This document shows positions 8,338 through 16,076 of a DNA stretch of 64,000 bases, piece by piece (within the stretch, counting starts at the first letter, position 1; every line of letters starts with the position of its first letter). Origin of the DNA: CAWCBH01 sp963793785 (lineage in GTDB: Bacteria; Actinomycetota; Thermoleophilia; Solirubrobacterales; 70-9); contig CAWCBH010000003.1 in assembly GCA_963793785.1 (NCBI GenBank), positions 310,001 through 374,000 of the forward strand, read 5' to 3'. The notes beneath the pieces were generated by a model. It was not told the DNA's origin and ran no database searches. It saw nothing but the letters and a program-made list of their open reading frames with translations. A program made the position numbers and the translations under genes.

Positions 8338-9275
8338 GCCGCTTCGAGGATCCCGTCATCCTCAGCTGCTCGATCTCGGGGGCGATCGCCAACCGCGATC
8401 AGTGCCCGGCGATCCCCTACACACCGGAGGAGTACGCGGCCGAGGCGCGTCGAATCGTCGACGAGGGCGGCTCGCAGATCCACATCCACGCCCGCACACC
8501 GGACGGCGTCCCCTCCTATGAGATCGAGGACTTCCGGGCGATCACGGAGGCGATCCGGGCCGAGGTCGACGACGTGATCGTCAACTACTCGACCGGCGCG
8601 ATCGGCGTCCCGATCGAGAAGCGACTCGCCTACCTGCGCGAGCTGCGCCCTGACGTCGCGGCGCTGAACATGAGCTCGATGAACTACGCGAAGTACTCCA
8701 AGCGCCGCAAGGACTTCGTCTTCAAGGCGGTGTTCGAGAACAGCTTCGACACGATCATCGAGTTCCTGACCGCGATGGGCGAGTTGGGCATCAAGCCCGA
8801 GCACGAGTGCTTCGACGCCGGCCACATCGCCAACCTCGATCCGCTGATCGACATGGGCCTGCTGCGCGAGCCGCTGAACGTCTCGCTGGTGATCGGAGTC
8901 AACGGCGGCATCCGTCCCAACGCCCGCAACGTCGCCTTCATGTCGGAGCAGATTCCCGGCGGCGCCGAGGGATCGAACAACTGGCAGGTGATCGGGATCT
9001 CCCGCGACCAGTGGCGCCTGGTCGGCGCCGCCCTGACCCTGGGCGGAAACGCCAGGGTCGGCCTCGAGGACAACCTCTACCTGCCCGACGGCGAGATGGC
9101 GCGCTCCAACGGCGAGCTGATCGCCAAGGCGCGGCAGATGGCGGAGGACGTCGGTCGCCGGGTCGCCACCGTCGCCGAGGCGCGGGAGATGCTGGGCCTG
9201 AAGGGAAGCGGGAAGCCGACCCGTCGCGAGGCGCTCGCGCACCCGATCGAGGCCGCGGAGGCTTCGCCTGAATGA
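8334..9275 (+). CDS. BKACE (DUF849) beta-keto acid cleavage enzyme
   Basis: A 313-residue TIM-barrel enzyme of the BKACE family, whose founding member is 3-keto-5-aminohexanoate cleavage enzyme of lysine fermentation. These enzymes condense a beta-keto acid with acetyl-CoA and release acetoacetate plus a new CoA ester. The zinc site is visible: His50 and His52 in QIHIHAR and Glu245 in VGLEDNLYL. The barrel strand VIVNYSTGA and the loop GHIANLD are also typical. The substrate-specificity residues cannot be assigned by eye, so the keto acid is unknown. It overlaps the upstream membrane protein and the downstream CoA-transferase by four bases each, so the product CoA ester may be handled by that transferase and the carboxylase upstream. 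Confidence 0.88.
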   Translation: MSRFEDPVILSCSISGAIANRDQCPAIPYTPEEYAAEARRIVDEGGSQIHIHARTPDGVPSYEIEDFRAITEAIRAEVDDVIVNYSTGAIGVPIEKRLAYLRELRPDVAALNMSSMNYAKYSKRRKDFVFKAVFENSFDTIIEFLTAMGELGIKPEHECFDAGHIANLDPLIDMGLLREPLNVSLVIGVNGGIRPNARNVAFMSEQIPGGAEGSNNWQVIGISRDQWRLVGAALTLGGNARVGLEDNLYLPDGEMARSNGELIAKARQMAEDVGRRVATVAEAREMLGLKGSGKPTRREALAHPIEAAEASPE

Positions 9276-10516
9276 GCGCGCTCGGCGATTCGGCGCTCGG
9301 CGACGTCAAGGTCCTCGACCTGACCCGGCTGCTGCCGGGCGGCTTCTGCTCACTGCTGCTCGCCGACCTCGGGGCCGATGTGCTGAAGGTCGAGGACACC
9401 GCGATGGGGGACTACGTGCGCTGGGCGCCGCCCTACCACGGCGACGAGGAACAGGGAGAGCTCGGCACCCGCTCGGCGCTCTACCTGGCGCTGAACCGCG
9501 GCAAGCGCTCGATCCGGCTCGACCTCAAGAGCGTGGATGGACGGGAGGCGCTGTTGCGCCTGGTCGAGGCCTACGACGTGGTCCTCGACGGCTTTCGCCC
9601 CGGCGTCCTCGAGCGGCTCGGGGTCGGATACGAGGTGATGCGGGAGCGCAACGCGGGCATCGTCTATTGCGCAATCACCGGCTACGGTCAGACCGGGCCG
9701 AACACCCAGCGCTCCGGCCACGACATGAACTACCTCGGGCTGATCGGCCTGCTCGGGCTGACCGGCGAGCCCGGCGGCCGCCCGATCCAGTCGGCGGGCC
9801 AGATCGCCGACCTCGGCGGCGGCGGCCTGATGGCGGCCTTCGGCGTCCTCGCGGCTCTCAACGAGCGTCGCCGCTCCGGCGAGGGCCAGATCGTCGACGT
9901 CTCGATGGCCGACGGCGCCCTCTCCTGGCTGGCAATGGTCGCGGCGCAGTACCTCTGCGACGGCCGGCCGCCGGGGCGCGGCGAGGGCCAGCTCAACGGC
10001 GGCATCCTCTGTTACTACCCCTACGAGGCGGCCGACGGCTGGGTCACCTGCGGCGCGCTGGAGCCGAAGTTCTGGGCCGCGTTCTGCAATGGAGTCGGCC
10101 GGCCCGACCTGGTCGAGCGACAGTTCGAGGCCCCCGGGTCGACGGCCTGGGAGGAGGTCGCCGCGGTCTTCCGCTCCCGCACCCGGGAGGAGTGGCGCGC
10201 CTTCGCCGACGAGCACGACTGCTGCATCGAGCCGGTGCTCGGCCTCGACGAGGCGCTGGACTCGGAGCTGGTCCGCGAGCGCGAGATGGTGGTCGAGCTC
10301 GAGCAGCCGGAGATCGGCAAGGTCCGCCTGCTCGGCGCGCCGGTCAAGCTCGGGCGCACCCCGGCCGACCCGCGCCGCCCGGCTCCGGCATTCGGCGAGC
10401 ACACCGACGAGGTCTTGCGCGAGGTGGGGTACGGCGAAGAGGAGATCGCGGCGATGAAGGAGTCGGGCGCGGTGGCGGGCCCGACCGCCGACGCGCAGCG
10501 GAGCTTCATGGCATGA
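9272..10516 (+). CDS. CaiB/BaiF family III CoA-transferase
   Basis: The 414-residue protein is a family III (formyl-CoA transferase-like) CoA-transferase. It begins with the typical VKVLDLTRLLPGGFCSLLLADLGADV, followed by DLKSVDGREALL and GHDMNYLGLIGL, whose Asp151 is the expected acyl-anhydride nucleophile. Such enzymes move CoA between carboxylic acids or act as racemases (alpha-methylacyl-CoA racemase is a close branch), so a racemase remains possible. It starts four bases inside the BKACE gene and ends four bases inside the MerR gene. Its likely role is to activate an acid entering the same pathway or to exchange CoA from its product. Confidence 0.88.
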   Translation: MSALGDSALGDVKVLDLTRLLPGGFCSLLLADLGADVLKVEDTAMGDYVRWAPPYHGDEEQGELGTRSALYLALNRGKRSIRLDLKSVDGREALLRLVEAYDVVLDGFRPGVLERLGVGYEVMRERNAGIVYCAITGYGQTGPNTQRSGHDMNYLGLIGLLGLTGEPGGRPIQSAGQIADLGGGGLMAAFGVLAALNERRRSGEGQIVDVSMADGALSWLAMVAAQYLCDGRPPGRGEGQLNGGILCYYPYEAADGWVTCGALEPKFWAAFCNGVGRPDLVERQFEAPGSTAWEEVAAVFRSRTREEWRAFADEHDCCIEPVLGLDEALDSELVREREMVVELEQPEIGKVRLLGAPVKLGRTPADPRRPAPAFGEHTDEVLREVGYGEEEIAAMKESGAVAGPTADAQRSFMA

Positions 10517-11220
10517 GCGACAACGGGCTCTTGAGGATGGGCGAGCTGGCCGAGGCCTCCGGCGTCCCGGCGGCGACGATCAAGCACTACCTCCGCGAGG
10601 GCCTTCTCCCCGAGCCGGTGAAGACGAGCCGCAACATGGCCTACTACCCGCCCGAGTTCGTGCAGCGGATTCGTCTCATCAAGCAGCTGCAGGAGGAGCG
10701 CTTCATGCCCTTGCGGGCGATCAAGTCGGTGCTCGACGACGACCCCGAGCGCGCCCGCGCGCTGGTCGACCTCGAGGACCGGATCCTCGAGCGGGCGCTG
10801 GCAGGCGAGCAGTCCCGCACCAGCTCGGCGGAGGTGCGAGAGCGTTACGGCGTCCCGAAGGAGGTCCTCGAGCGCCTCGCAGAGCTCGAGGTGCTGAGCC
10901 CCAACAGCCGCGGCTACTCGCCCTCGGACGTGAAGATCATCGAGGCGATCAGCCGCTTCCGGGCCGGCGGCTATGACGAGGAGATCGGCTTCACCGTCTA
11001 CGACACGCTGCGCTACAAGAGCGCCCTCGAGGATCTCGTCCGCCAGGAGGTGGAGGTGGTCATGGAACGGCTGGCAGGGGAGATGGAGCCCGACCGGGTG
11101 GTCGAGATGATCGAGAGCGGCGCAGCGCCGCTGCAGGACCTGATCGCCGCTCTGCACACGAAGCTGCTGATCGCTGAGCTGGAGCGCCAGCGCGGGTCGG
11201 CGCTCAAGTCTTCTCGTTAG
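10513..11220 (+). CDS. MerR-family transcriptional regulator
   Basis: A 235-residue regulator. The N-terminus is a MerR winged helix: LRMGELAEASGVPAATIKHY then LREGLLPEP and the wing MAYYPPEFVQRIRLIKQLQ. Downstream lies a long helical region with a second helix-turn-helix-like stretch (RERYGVPKEVLERLAELEV) and no metal-binding cysteines, so it is not a metal sensor; a CoA ester or acid is a plausible ligand. Translation is coupled to the CoA-transferase by an ATGA overlap, so it probably controls its own operon (from about 4992 or 7490 onward). No clear MerR operator with a 19-20 bp spacer was found upstream of the operon. Confidence 0.85.
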   Translation: MSDNGLLRMGELAEASGVPAATIKHYLREGLLPEPVKTSRNMAYYPPEFVQRIRLIKQLQEERFMPLRAIKSVLDDDPERARALVDLEDRILERALAGEQSRTSSAEVRERYGVPKEVLERLAELEVLSPNSRGYSPSDVKIIEAISRFRAGGYDEEIGFTVYDTLRYKSALEDLVRQEVEVVMERLAGEMEPDRVVEMIESGAAPLQDLIAALHTKLLIAELERQRGSALKSSR

Positions 11221-11234
11221 CGGGGTGTGACGCC

Positions 11235-12077
11235 ATTCGTTCGGTCGTCATCACCGGTACCTCGACTGGCATCGGCCGCGCAGCGGCGCTGGCTCTCGAC
11301 GCCGACGGCTGGCACGTCTTCGCCGGCGTCCGGCGGGAAGAGGATGGGGCTTCGCTGCGCGAGGAGGCCGGCGAGCGGCTGACGCCGGTGATGATCGACG
11401 TCACCAGCGCCGAGTCGATTGCGGCGATGGCCGCGAAGGTCGAGGGGGAAATCGGCGCCGATGGCCTCGACGGTTTGGTCAACAACGCCGGGGTGGGGAT
11501 CGCCGGGCCCCTTGAGACCCTGCCGATCGACGACTTCCGCCGCCAGATCGAGATCAACCTGACCGGTCAGGTGGCGGTCACCCAGGCGCTGCTGCCGGTG
11601 CTCCGCAAGGCCCGGGGTCGCATCGTCTTCATCAGCTCGATCGGGGGACGGATGGCGCTGCCCTTCAACGCTCCCTACCACGCCTCGAAGTTCGGAATCG
11701 AGGCGGTGGGCGACAGCCTTCGCCAGGAGCTGCGGCCTTGGGGCATCGAGGTGGTCCTGGTCGAGCCGGGTGCCGTCGCCACTTCGATCTGGGAATCCGG
11801 CCGTCGCACCGCCGAGGAGGTCGCCGAACGCACCCCCGACTCCCAGCAACGCCTCTACGGAGAGCGGATCGAGCAATTCCGGGAGGCGATACGAAAGACC
11901 GAGGAGCGGGGAATCGAGCCGAGGGTGGTCGCGGACGTGATCTCGGAGGCATTGACGAGCGAGCGCCCCCGCACCCGCTACCTGGTCGGCACCGACGCGA
12001 AGCTGCAGGCGCGGCTTCGGCCATTGCTTGGAGACCGGCTGTTCGACCGCCTGATCGCCCGCGAGCTGCGCCGCTGA
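11235..12077 (+). CDS. Short-chain dehydrogenase/reductase
   Basis: The frame encodes a classical SDR: cofactor motif TGTSTGIG close to the N-terminus, NNAGVG, the Ser-containing strand IVFISSIGG, and YHASKFG for the catalytic Tyr and Lys. It would be about 280 residues, normal for the family, and would reduce or oxidise a hydroxyl or keto group with NAD(P)H. No ATG, GTG or TTG lies in frame between the MerR stop and the Rossmann motif. An ATT at 11235 gives the expected beginning (I/M)RSVVITGTS. The gene therefore uses a rare ATT start, has a small upstream indel, or starts at the out-of-frame GTG 11227 in the true sequence. It is the last gene of the run. Confidence 0.8.
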   Translation: MRSVVITGTSTGIGRAAALALDADGWHVFAGVRREEDGASLREEAGERLTPVMIDVTSAESIAAMAAKVEGEIGADGLDGLVNNAGVGIAGPLETLPIDDFRRQIEINLTGQVAVTQALLPVLRKARGRIVFISSIGGRMALPFNAPYHASKFGIEAVGDSLRQELRPWGIEVVLVEPGAVATSIWESGRRTAEEVAERTPDSQQRLYGERIEQFREAIRKTEERGIEPRVVADVISEALTSERPRTRYLVGTDAKLQARLRPLLGDRLFDRLIARELRR

Positions 12078-12127
12078 ATGCCCCGGCGCGCGACACCGCG
12101 ACCTGCCGGTAGCGTGGAGGCGTGACC

Positions 12128-14575
12128 GTGGCGAGGGGCATCGGCCGGCTCACGGCAGCCGTGCTTGCAGCGACGCTGCTGCTCGCTCCCGCCGCCGAGG
12201 GTGCCCGAAGCGGTGGCAAGCCGGAGTTGCGGGCGACGATCCGGGTCACCGAGCACGGCATCCCGCACGTCCTCGCCGACTCGTGGCGGGGACTCGGATA
12301 CGGCTACGGGTTCGCCTTCGCGCGCGAGAACATCTGCACGATCGCCGATTCCTACGTGACCGTCCGCGGCGAGCGCTCGCGCTTCTTCGGACCGGGGGAG
12401 AGCTGGACCTTCGCCGGCAACGGCTTCAGGTTCAACAACCTCGACAGCGACTTCTTCTTCGCCAAGGTAATCGAGGAGCGGACGATCGAGAAGCTCCTGA
12501 AGCTGGCGCCGCCGCGGGGCCCGAAGCCCCAGGTAATCGAGATCGCACGCGGTTACGTGGCCGGTTACAACCGCTACCTGCGCAAGACCGGCGTCGCCCG
12601 CCTTCCCGACCCGCGCTGCCGCGGTGAGGAGTGGGTGCGGCCGATCACGTTGATCGACGCCTTCCGCCGCTTCTACCAGCTCGGGCTGCTGGCCAGCCAG
12701 GGGGTGGCGATCGACGGAATCGCGGCCGCCGAGCCGCCGACACCGGCGCTGGGTGGTGCCCAGTCGGCAGCTCCGGCGGTGCCGACGCCCGGACAGCTGC
12801 GCGAGCTCGAAGAGCGCCTGCGCATCGACATCGGCTCCAACGCATACGGGCTCGGCCGGGAGGCGACGCGGACCGGCAAGGGAATGGTGCTCGGCAACCC
12901 GCACTTCCCCTGGGACGGGTCCGAGCGCTTCTTCCAGGCCCACCTGAAGATCCCCGGCAAGATCGACGTCTCCGGCGCCAGCCTCTACGGCGTGCCGTTG
13001 GTCCTGATCGGGCACACCCGCCACCTCGCCTGGAGCCACACGGTCTCCACGGCGCGCCGCTTCACGCTCTTCCAGGAGACGCTGGTGCCCGGCTCGCCGA
13101 CGACCTACCTCCTCGACGGCGCGCCGCGGGAGATGGAGCGCACCACCGTGAGCGTGAAGGCGCGGATGCCGGACGGCTCGCTGGCCGATCGCAGCCACAG
13201 CTTCTACTCCACTGTCCACGGCCCGGTGGTCAACTCGCTGGTCGGCCTGCCGCTGTTCCCGTGGGCTCCCAGCACCGCCTTCACGTTCGCCGACGCGAAC
13301 GCGACCAACTTTCGTTACCTGAACCACTTCTTCGACGTCGATCGCGCCCAGAGCACCCGCCGGCTGCACCGCGTTTTGCGCACCGACCAGGGGATCCCCT
13401 GGGTCAACACGATCGCCGCCGACTCCCGTGGCAAGGCCTTCTACGCCGACATCTCGGTCGTCCCACACGTCACCAACGCAAAGGCACAGGAGTGCAACAC
13501 CGCCGCCGGCCAGGCGACCTTTGCGACGCTGGCGGTCGCGATTCTCGACGGCTCCCGCTCGAGCTGTGACTGGGGGAGCGACCCGGATGCGGTCGAGCCG
13601 GGCATCTTCGGGCCCTCCAATCTTCCGCACCTGTTTCGCGACGACTACGTGACCAACGGCAACGACAGCTACTGGCTCTCGAACCCCGAGAAGCCGCTGG
13701 AGGGATTCGCAAGGATCATCGGCGACGAGCGCACAGCCCGCTCGCTGCGCACCCGCCTCGGGCTGGTGATGGTCGCCGAGCGGATCGCGCGCCGGGGGTT
13801 CACCCTCCGCCGGCTACAGGCGACGGCGTTCAACAACCGCCAGTACGCGGGAGAGCTGTTCCGCGATCCGCTGCTGGCGATGTGCGAACAGAACCCGACC
13901 CTGCCGGGGAGCAGCGGGCCCGTCGACGTCAGCGCCGCCTGCCCGGTGCTCGCCGCCTGGACCCTGCGCGACAACCTCGACGCCGCCGGGGCGATCCTGT
14001 TTCGCCGCTTCGCGAGCCGAGTCCTCGCCAGCCCGGCGCCGGTGGGCGGGCCGCAGGGAGTCTTCACTGAGCCGTTTGACGTCGCCGACCCGGTCAACAC
14101 GCCCAGCGGCCTCGACACCGACAGCCCGGTCGTGCAGCGCTCGCTCGCCGACGCGGTCAGCGACCTGCGCGCCGCCGGCATCCCGCTCGACGCCGGCCTG
14201 CGCGGACACCAGTTCGCGCAGCTTGGAGAAACCGGGCCTCGGATTCCCACTCACGGCGGGCCCGGGACGCTCGGGGTCTTCAACGCGATCAACGTGCCCT
14301 GGGTGTCCGGCCGGGGCTACCCCGACACCCCGCACGGCTCCAGCTTCGTGATCGCGGCCAGCATGACCGGCGCCCGCTGCCCGCCGGTGCGGACGATCCT
14401 CACCTACTCGCAATCCGAGAACCCGCGCTCGCCGCATTTCTCCGACCAGACGCGGCTGTTTGCCCGCAAGCGATGGATCCGCGACCGCTTCTGCCTCGGC
14501 CAGATCCTCGCCGACCCGAAGCTGCGGGTGATCCGCCTGCAGGGCGGCGCCCGGGCCGAGCGGAGGGGCTTTTGA
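12128..14575 (+). CDS. Secreted penicillin-acylase-family Ntn hydrolase
   Basis: An 815-residue secreted Ntn hydrolase of the penicillin/acyl-homoserine-lactone/aculeacin acylase family. A signal peptide (RLTAAVLAATLLLAPAAEGA) leads to the alpha chain, which begins RATIRVTEHGIPHVLA. The self-cleavage site is at IDIGSNAYGLG, so Ser237 is the predicted N-terminal nucleophile of the beta chain, followed by KGMVLGNPHFPW as in PvdQ-type acylases. Later motifs include HTRHLAWSHTVS and ATNFRYLN. These enzymes cleave amide-linked fatty acyl chains from homoserine lactones, lipopeptides or antibiotics; substrate length cannot be judged here. Start GTG 12128 is preferred to GTG 12122 because GGAGG ends at 12120, giving seven bases of spacing instead of one. 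Confidence 0.88.
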   Translation: MARGIGRLTAAVLAATLLLAPAAEGARSGGKPELRATIRVTEHGIPHVLADSWRGLGYGYGFAFARENICTIADSYVTVRGERSRFFGPGESWTFAGNGFRFNNLDSDFFFAKVIEERTIEKLLKLAPPRGPKPQVIEIARGYVAGYNRYLRKTGVARLPDPRCRGEEWVRPITLIDAFRRFYQLGLLASQGVAIDGIAAAEPPTPALGGAQSAAPAVPTPGQLRELEERLRIDIGSNAYGLGREATRTGKGMVLGNPHFPWDGSERFFQAHLKIPGKIDVSGASLYGVPLVLIGHTRHLAWSHTVSTARRFTLFQETLVPGSPTTYLLDGAPREMERTTVSVKARMPDGSLADRSHSFYSTVHGPVVNSLVGLPLFPWAPSTAFTFADANATNFRYLNHFFDVDRAQSTRRLHRVLRTDQGIPWVNTIAADSRGKAFYADISVVPHVTNAKAQECNTAAGQATFATLAVAILDGSRSSCDWGSDPDAVEPGIFGPSNLPHLFRDDYVTNGNDSYWLSNPEKPLEGFARIIGDERTARSLRTRLGLVMVAERIARRGFTLRRLQATAFNNRQYAGELFRDPLLAMCEQNPTLPGSSGPVDVSAACPVLAAWTLRDNLDAAGAILFRRFASRVLASPAPVGGPQGVFTEPFDVADPVNTPSGLDTDSPVVQRSLADAVSDLRAAGIPLDAGLRGHQFAQLGETGPRIPTHGGPGTLGVFNAINVPWVSGRGYPDTPHGSSFVIAASMTGARCPPVRTILTYSQSENPRSPHFSDQTRLFARKRWIRDRFCLGQILADPKLRVIRLQGGARAERRGF

Positions 14576-14576
14576 T

Positions 14577-14590
14577 TGACTGGTCAGTCA
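14577..14590. promoter_or_regulatory. Palindromic TetR-type operator, TGACTG-GT-CAGTCA
   Basis: A perfect inverted repeat with six-base arms around a two-base centre begins two bases after the acylase stop and lies about 40 bases before the nitrilase start. A TTGACT that could serve as a -35 element overlaps it (14576-14581). A TetR-family regulator is the second gene of the operon, so this is most likely its autoregulatory site. Confidence 0.6.
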
Positions 14591-14630
14591 GCCAACGTCG
14601 GCTGCCGGGCCGGCGACGGAAAGGAGAAGG

Positions 14631-15455
14631 TTGCGGGTAGCGGCGGTACAGCTCAATTCGACAGGCGACAAGGACCGCAACCTGGAGCGTGCCGCGGAGC
14701 TCGTCCGCGCCGCCGCCCGCGATGGGGCGCAGCTGGTCGCGCTGCCGGAGAAGTGGAACCTGCTCAGCGCCGGCGAGGAGCTGCTGGCAGGCGCCGAGCC
14801 GCTGGACGGCCCCTCGCTGGCCGCGGTGCGGTCCTGGGCCCGCGAGCTGGGGATCCACCTGCTCGCCGGCAGCATCGCCGAGCGCGGGCCGGCGGGGAAG
14901 GCCTTCAACACCTCGGTGCTGGTCGGGGCCGACGGCGAGGACATCGCCGCCTACCGCAAGATCCACATGTTCGACGTCGACGTCGGCGGAGTCGCCTACC
15001 GGGAGTCGGCGCACGAGCAGCCCGGCGAGGAGCTCGTAACGGCGCCGCTCGGCGACCTGATCGCCGGGCTGACGGTCTGCTACGACCTCCGGTTTCCGGA
15101 GCTGTACCGGATCCTCGCCGTGCGCGGCGCCCGCCTGGTCACGGTCCCCTCCGCATTCACCGCCGCCACCGGCCGCGACCACTGGGAGGTGCTGTTGCGC
15201 GCCCGGGCGATCGAGAACCAGATCTTCGTCATCGCCCCGAACCAGATCGGCGAGGCGCCGCCGCACTACGCCTCCTACGGACGCTCTGCGATCGTCGATC
15301 CCTGGGGCGTGGTCCTCGCCAAGGCCCCCGACGAGGAGTGCTTCGTCGCCGCCGAGCTCGACCTCGACGCGCAGGATCGGATCCGCGAGTCGCTGCCGTC
15401 GCTGGCCAATCGCCGCCCGGCAGCCTACGCGTGGCCGCAGGAGGTGCACGCCTGA
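14631..15455 (+). CDS. Carbon-nitrogen hydrolase (nitrilase superfamily)
   Basis: A 274-residue nitrilase-superfamily amidase. The Glu-Lys-Cys catalytic triad is in place: Glu in LVALPEKWNLL, Lys in YRKIHMFDVDV and Cys in GLTVCYDLRFPEL. The YDLRFPEL pattern resembles the Nit/omega-amidase branch, which hydrolyses small amides such as alpha-ketoglutaramate or deaminated glutathione; other small amides are possible. Start TTG 14631 is supported by AAGGAG at 14621-14626. Its stop overlaps the TetR start by one base (TGATG), so the two form one operon behind the palindrome at 14577. Confidence 0.88.
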   Translation: MRVAAVQLNSTGDKDRNLERAAELVRAAARDGAQLVALPEKWNLLSAGEELLAGAEPLDGPSLAAVRSWARELGIHLLAGSIAERGPAGKAFNTSVLVGADGEDIAAYRKIHMFDVDVGGVAYRESAHEQPGEELVTAPLGDLIAGLTVCYDLRFPELYRILAVRGARLVTVPSAFTAATGRDHWEVLLRARAIENQIFVIAPNQIGEAPPHYASYGRSAIVDPWGVVLAKAPDEECFVAAELDLDAQDRIRESLPSLANRRPAAYAWPQEVHA

Positions 15456-16072
15456 TGGCCCCGGCCCGAACCTCGGTGGCCGTCGACAAGCGCCGCCAGA
15501 TCCTCGACGCCGCGATCAGGGTCTTCGCCCGGCAGGGGTTTCACTCGACCCGGGTCGCCGACATCGCCGACGAGGCGGGGGTCGCCTACGGCCTCGTCTA
15601 CCACTACTTCTCCTCCAAGGACGAGGTCCTGAACGAGCTCTTCACCGAGCGCTGGTCGCTGCTGCTGGCCGCGATCGACGAAGCGGACGCAGGCAGCTCG
15701 AGCCCGCGCCAAAAGCTCGAAGCCGTCGCCGCCTTCATCATCGGCTCCTATCGCCACGACCCGGAGCTGATGAAGGTGATCATCGTCGAGGTAACGCGGG
15801 CCGCGAACTCCTTCGGGCGCACCCACCTGGCCGAGATCCGCCGCGCCTATGACTCGATCGCGAAGATCGTCGCCGACGGTCAGCGCAGCGGCGACTTTCG
15901 CGCCGACATCGACCCGACCTTTGCGTCGATGTGCTTTTACGGCGCGATCGAGCAGCTGCTCTCGGGCTGGATCTTCGAGTTGATCCCGGCCGCCGACCGC
16001 GACTTCGAGCGCGCCGAGGAGCTGGTCGTGAAGGCGATCTGCGACGGCCTCGAGCCGCGCCGGGAGGGCTAG
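15455..16072 (+). CDS. TetR-family transcriptional regulator
   Basis: A 205-residue one-component repressor. The N-terminal helix-turn-helix is clear: RRQILDAAIRVFARQGFHST, then VADIADEAGVAYGLVYHYFSSKDEVL. The remaining helices form the ligand pocket; the segment EQLLSGWIFELIPAADRDF near the C-terminus resembles FadR/AcrR-like fatty-acyl-CoA sensors, though the ligand is not certain. It starts inside the stop codon of the nitrilase gene. The likely target is the palindrome at 14577-14590, which would make the operon self-repressed. Confidence 0.88.
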   Translation: MAPARTSVAVDKRRQILDAAIRVFARQGFHSTRVADIADEAGVAYGLVYHYFSSKDEVLNELFTERWSLLLAAIDEADAGSSSPRQKLEAVAAFIIGSYRHDPELMKVIIVEVTRAANSFGRTHLAEIRRAYDSIAKIVADGQRSGDFRADIDPTFASMCFYGAIEQLLSGWIFELIPAADRDFERAEELVVKAICDGLEPRREG

Positions 16073-16076
16073 CCCG

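Noticed and set aside
11978..13630. A 550-codon minus-strand frame opposite the acylase
   Set aside because: A shadow frame; Arg/Gly/Val-rich with no motif, and the plus-strand acylase motifs are complete.
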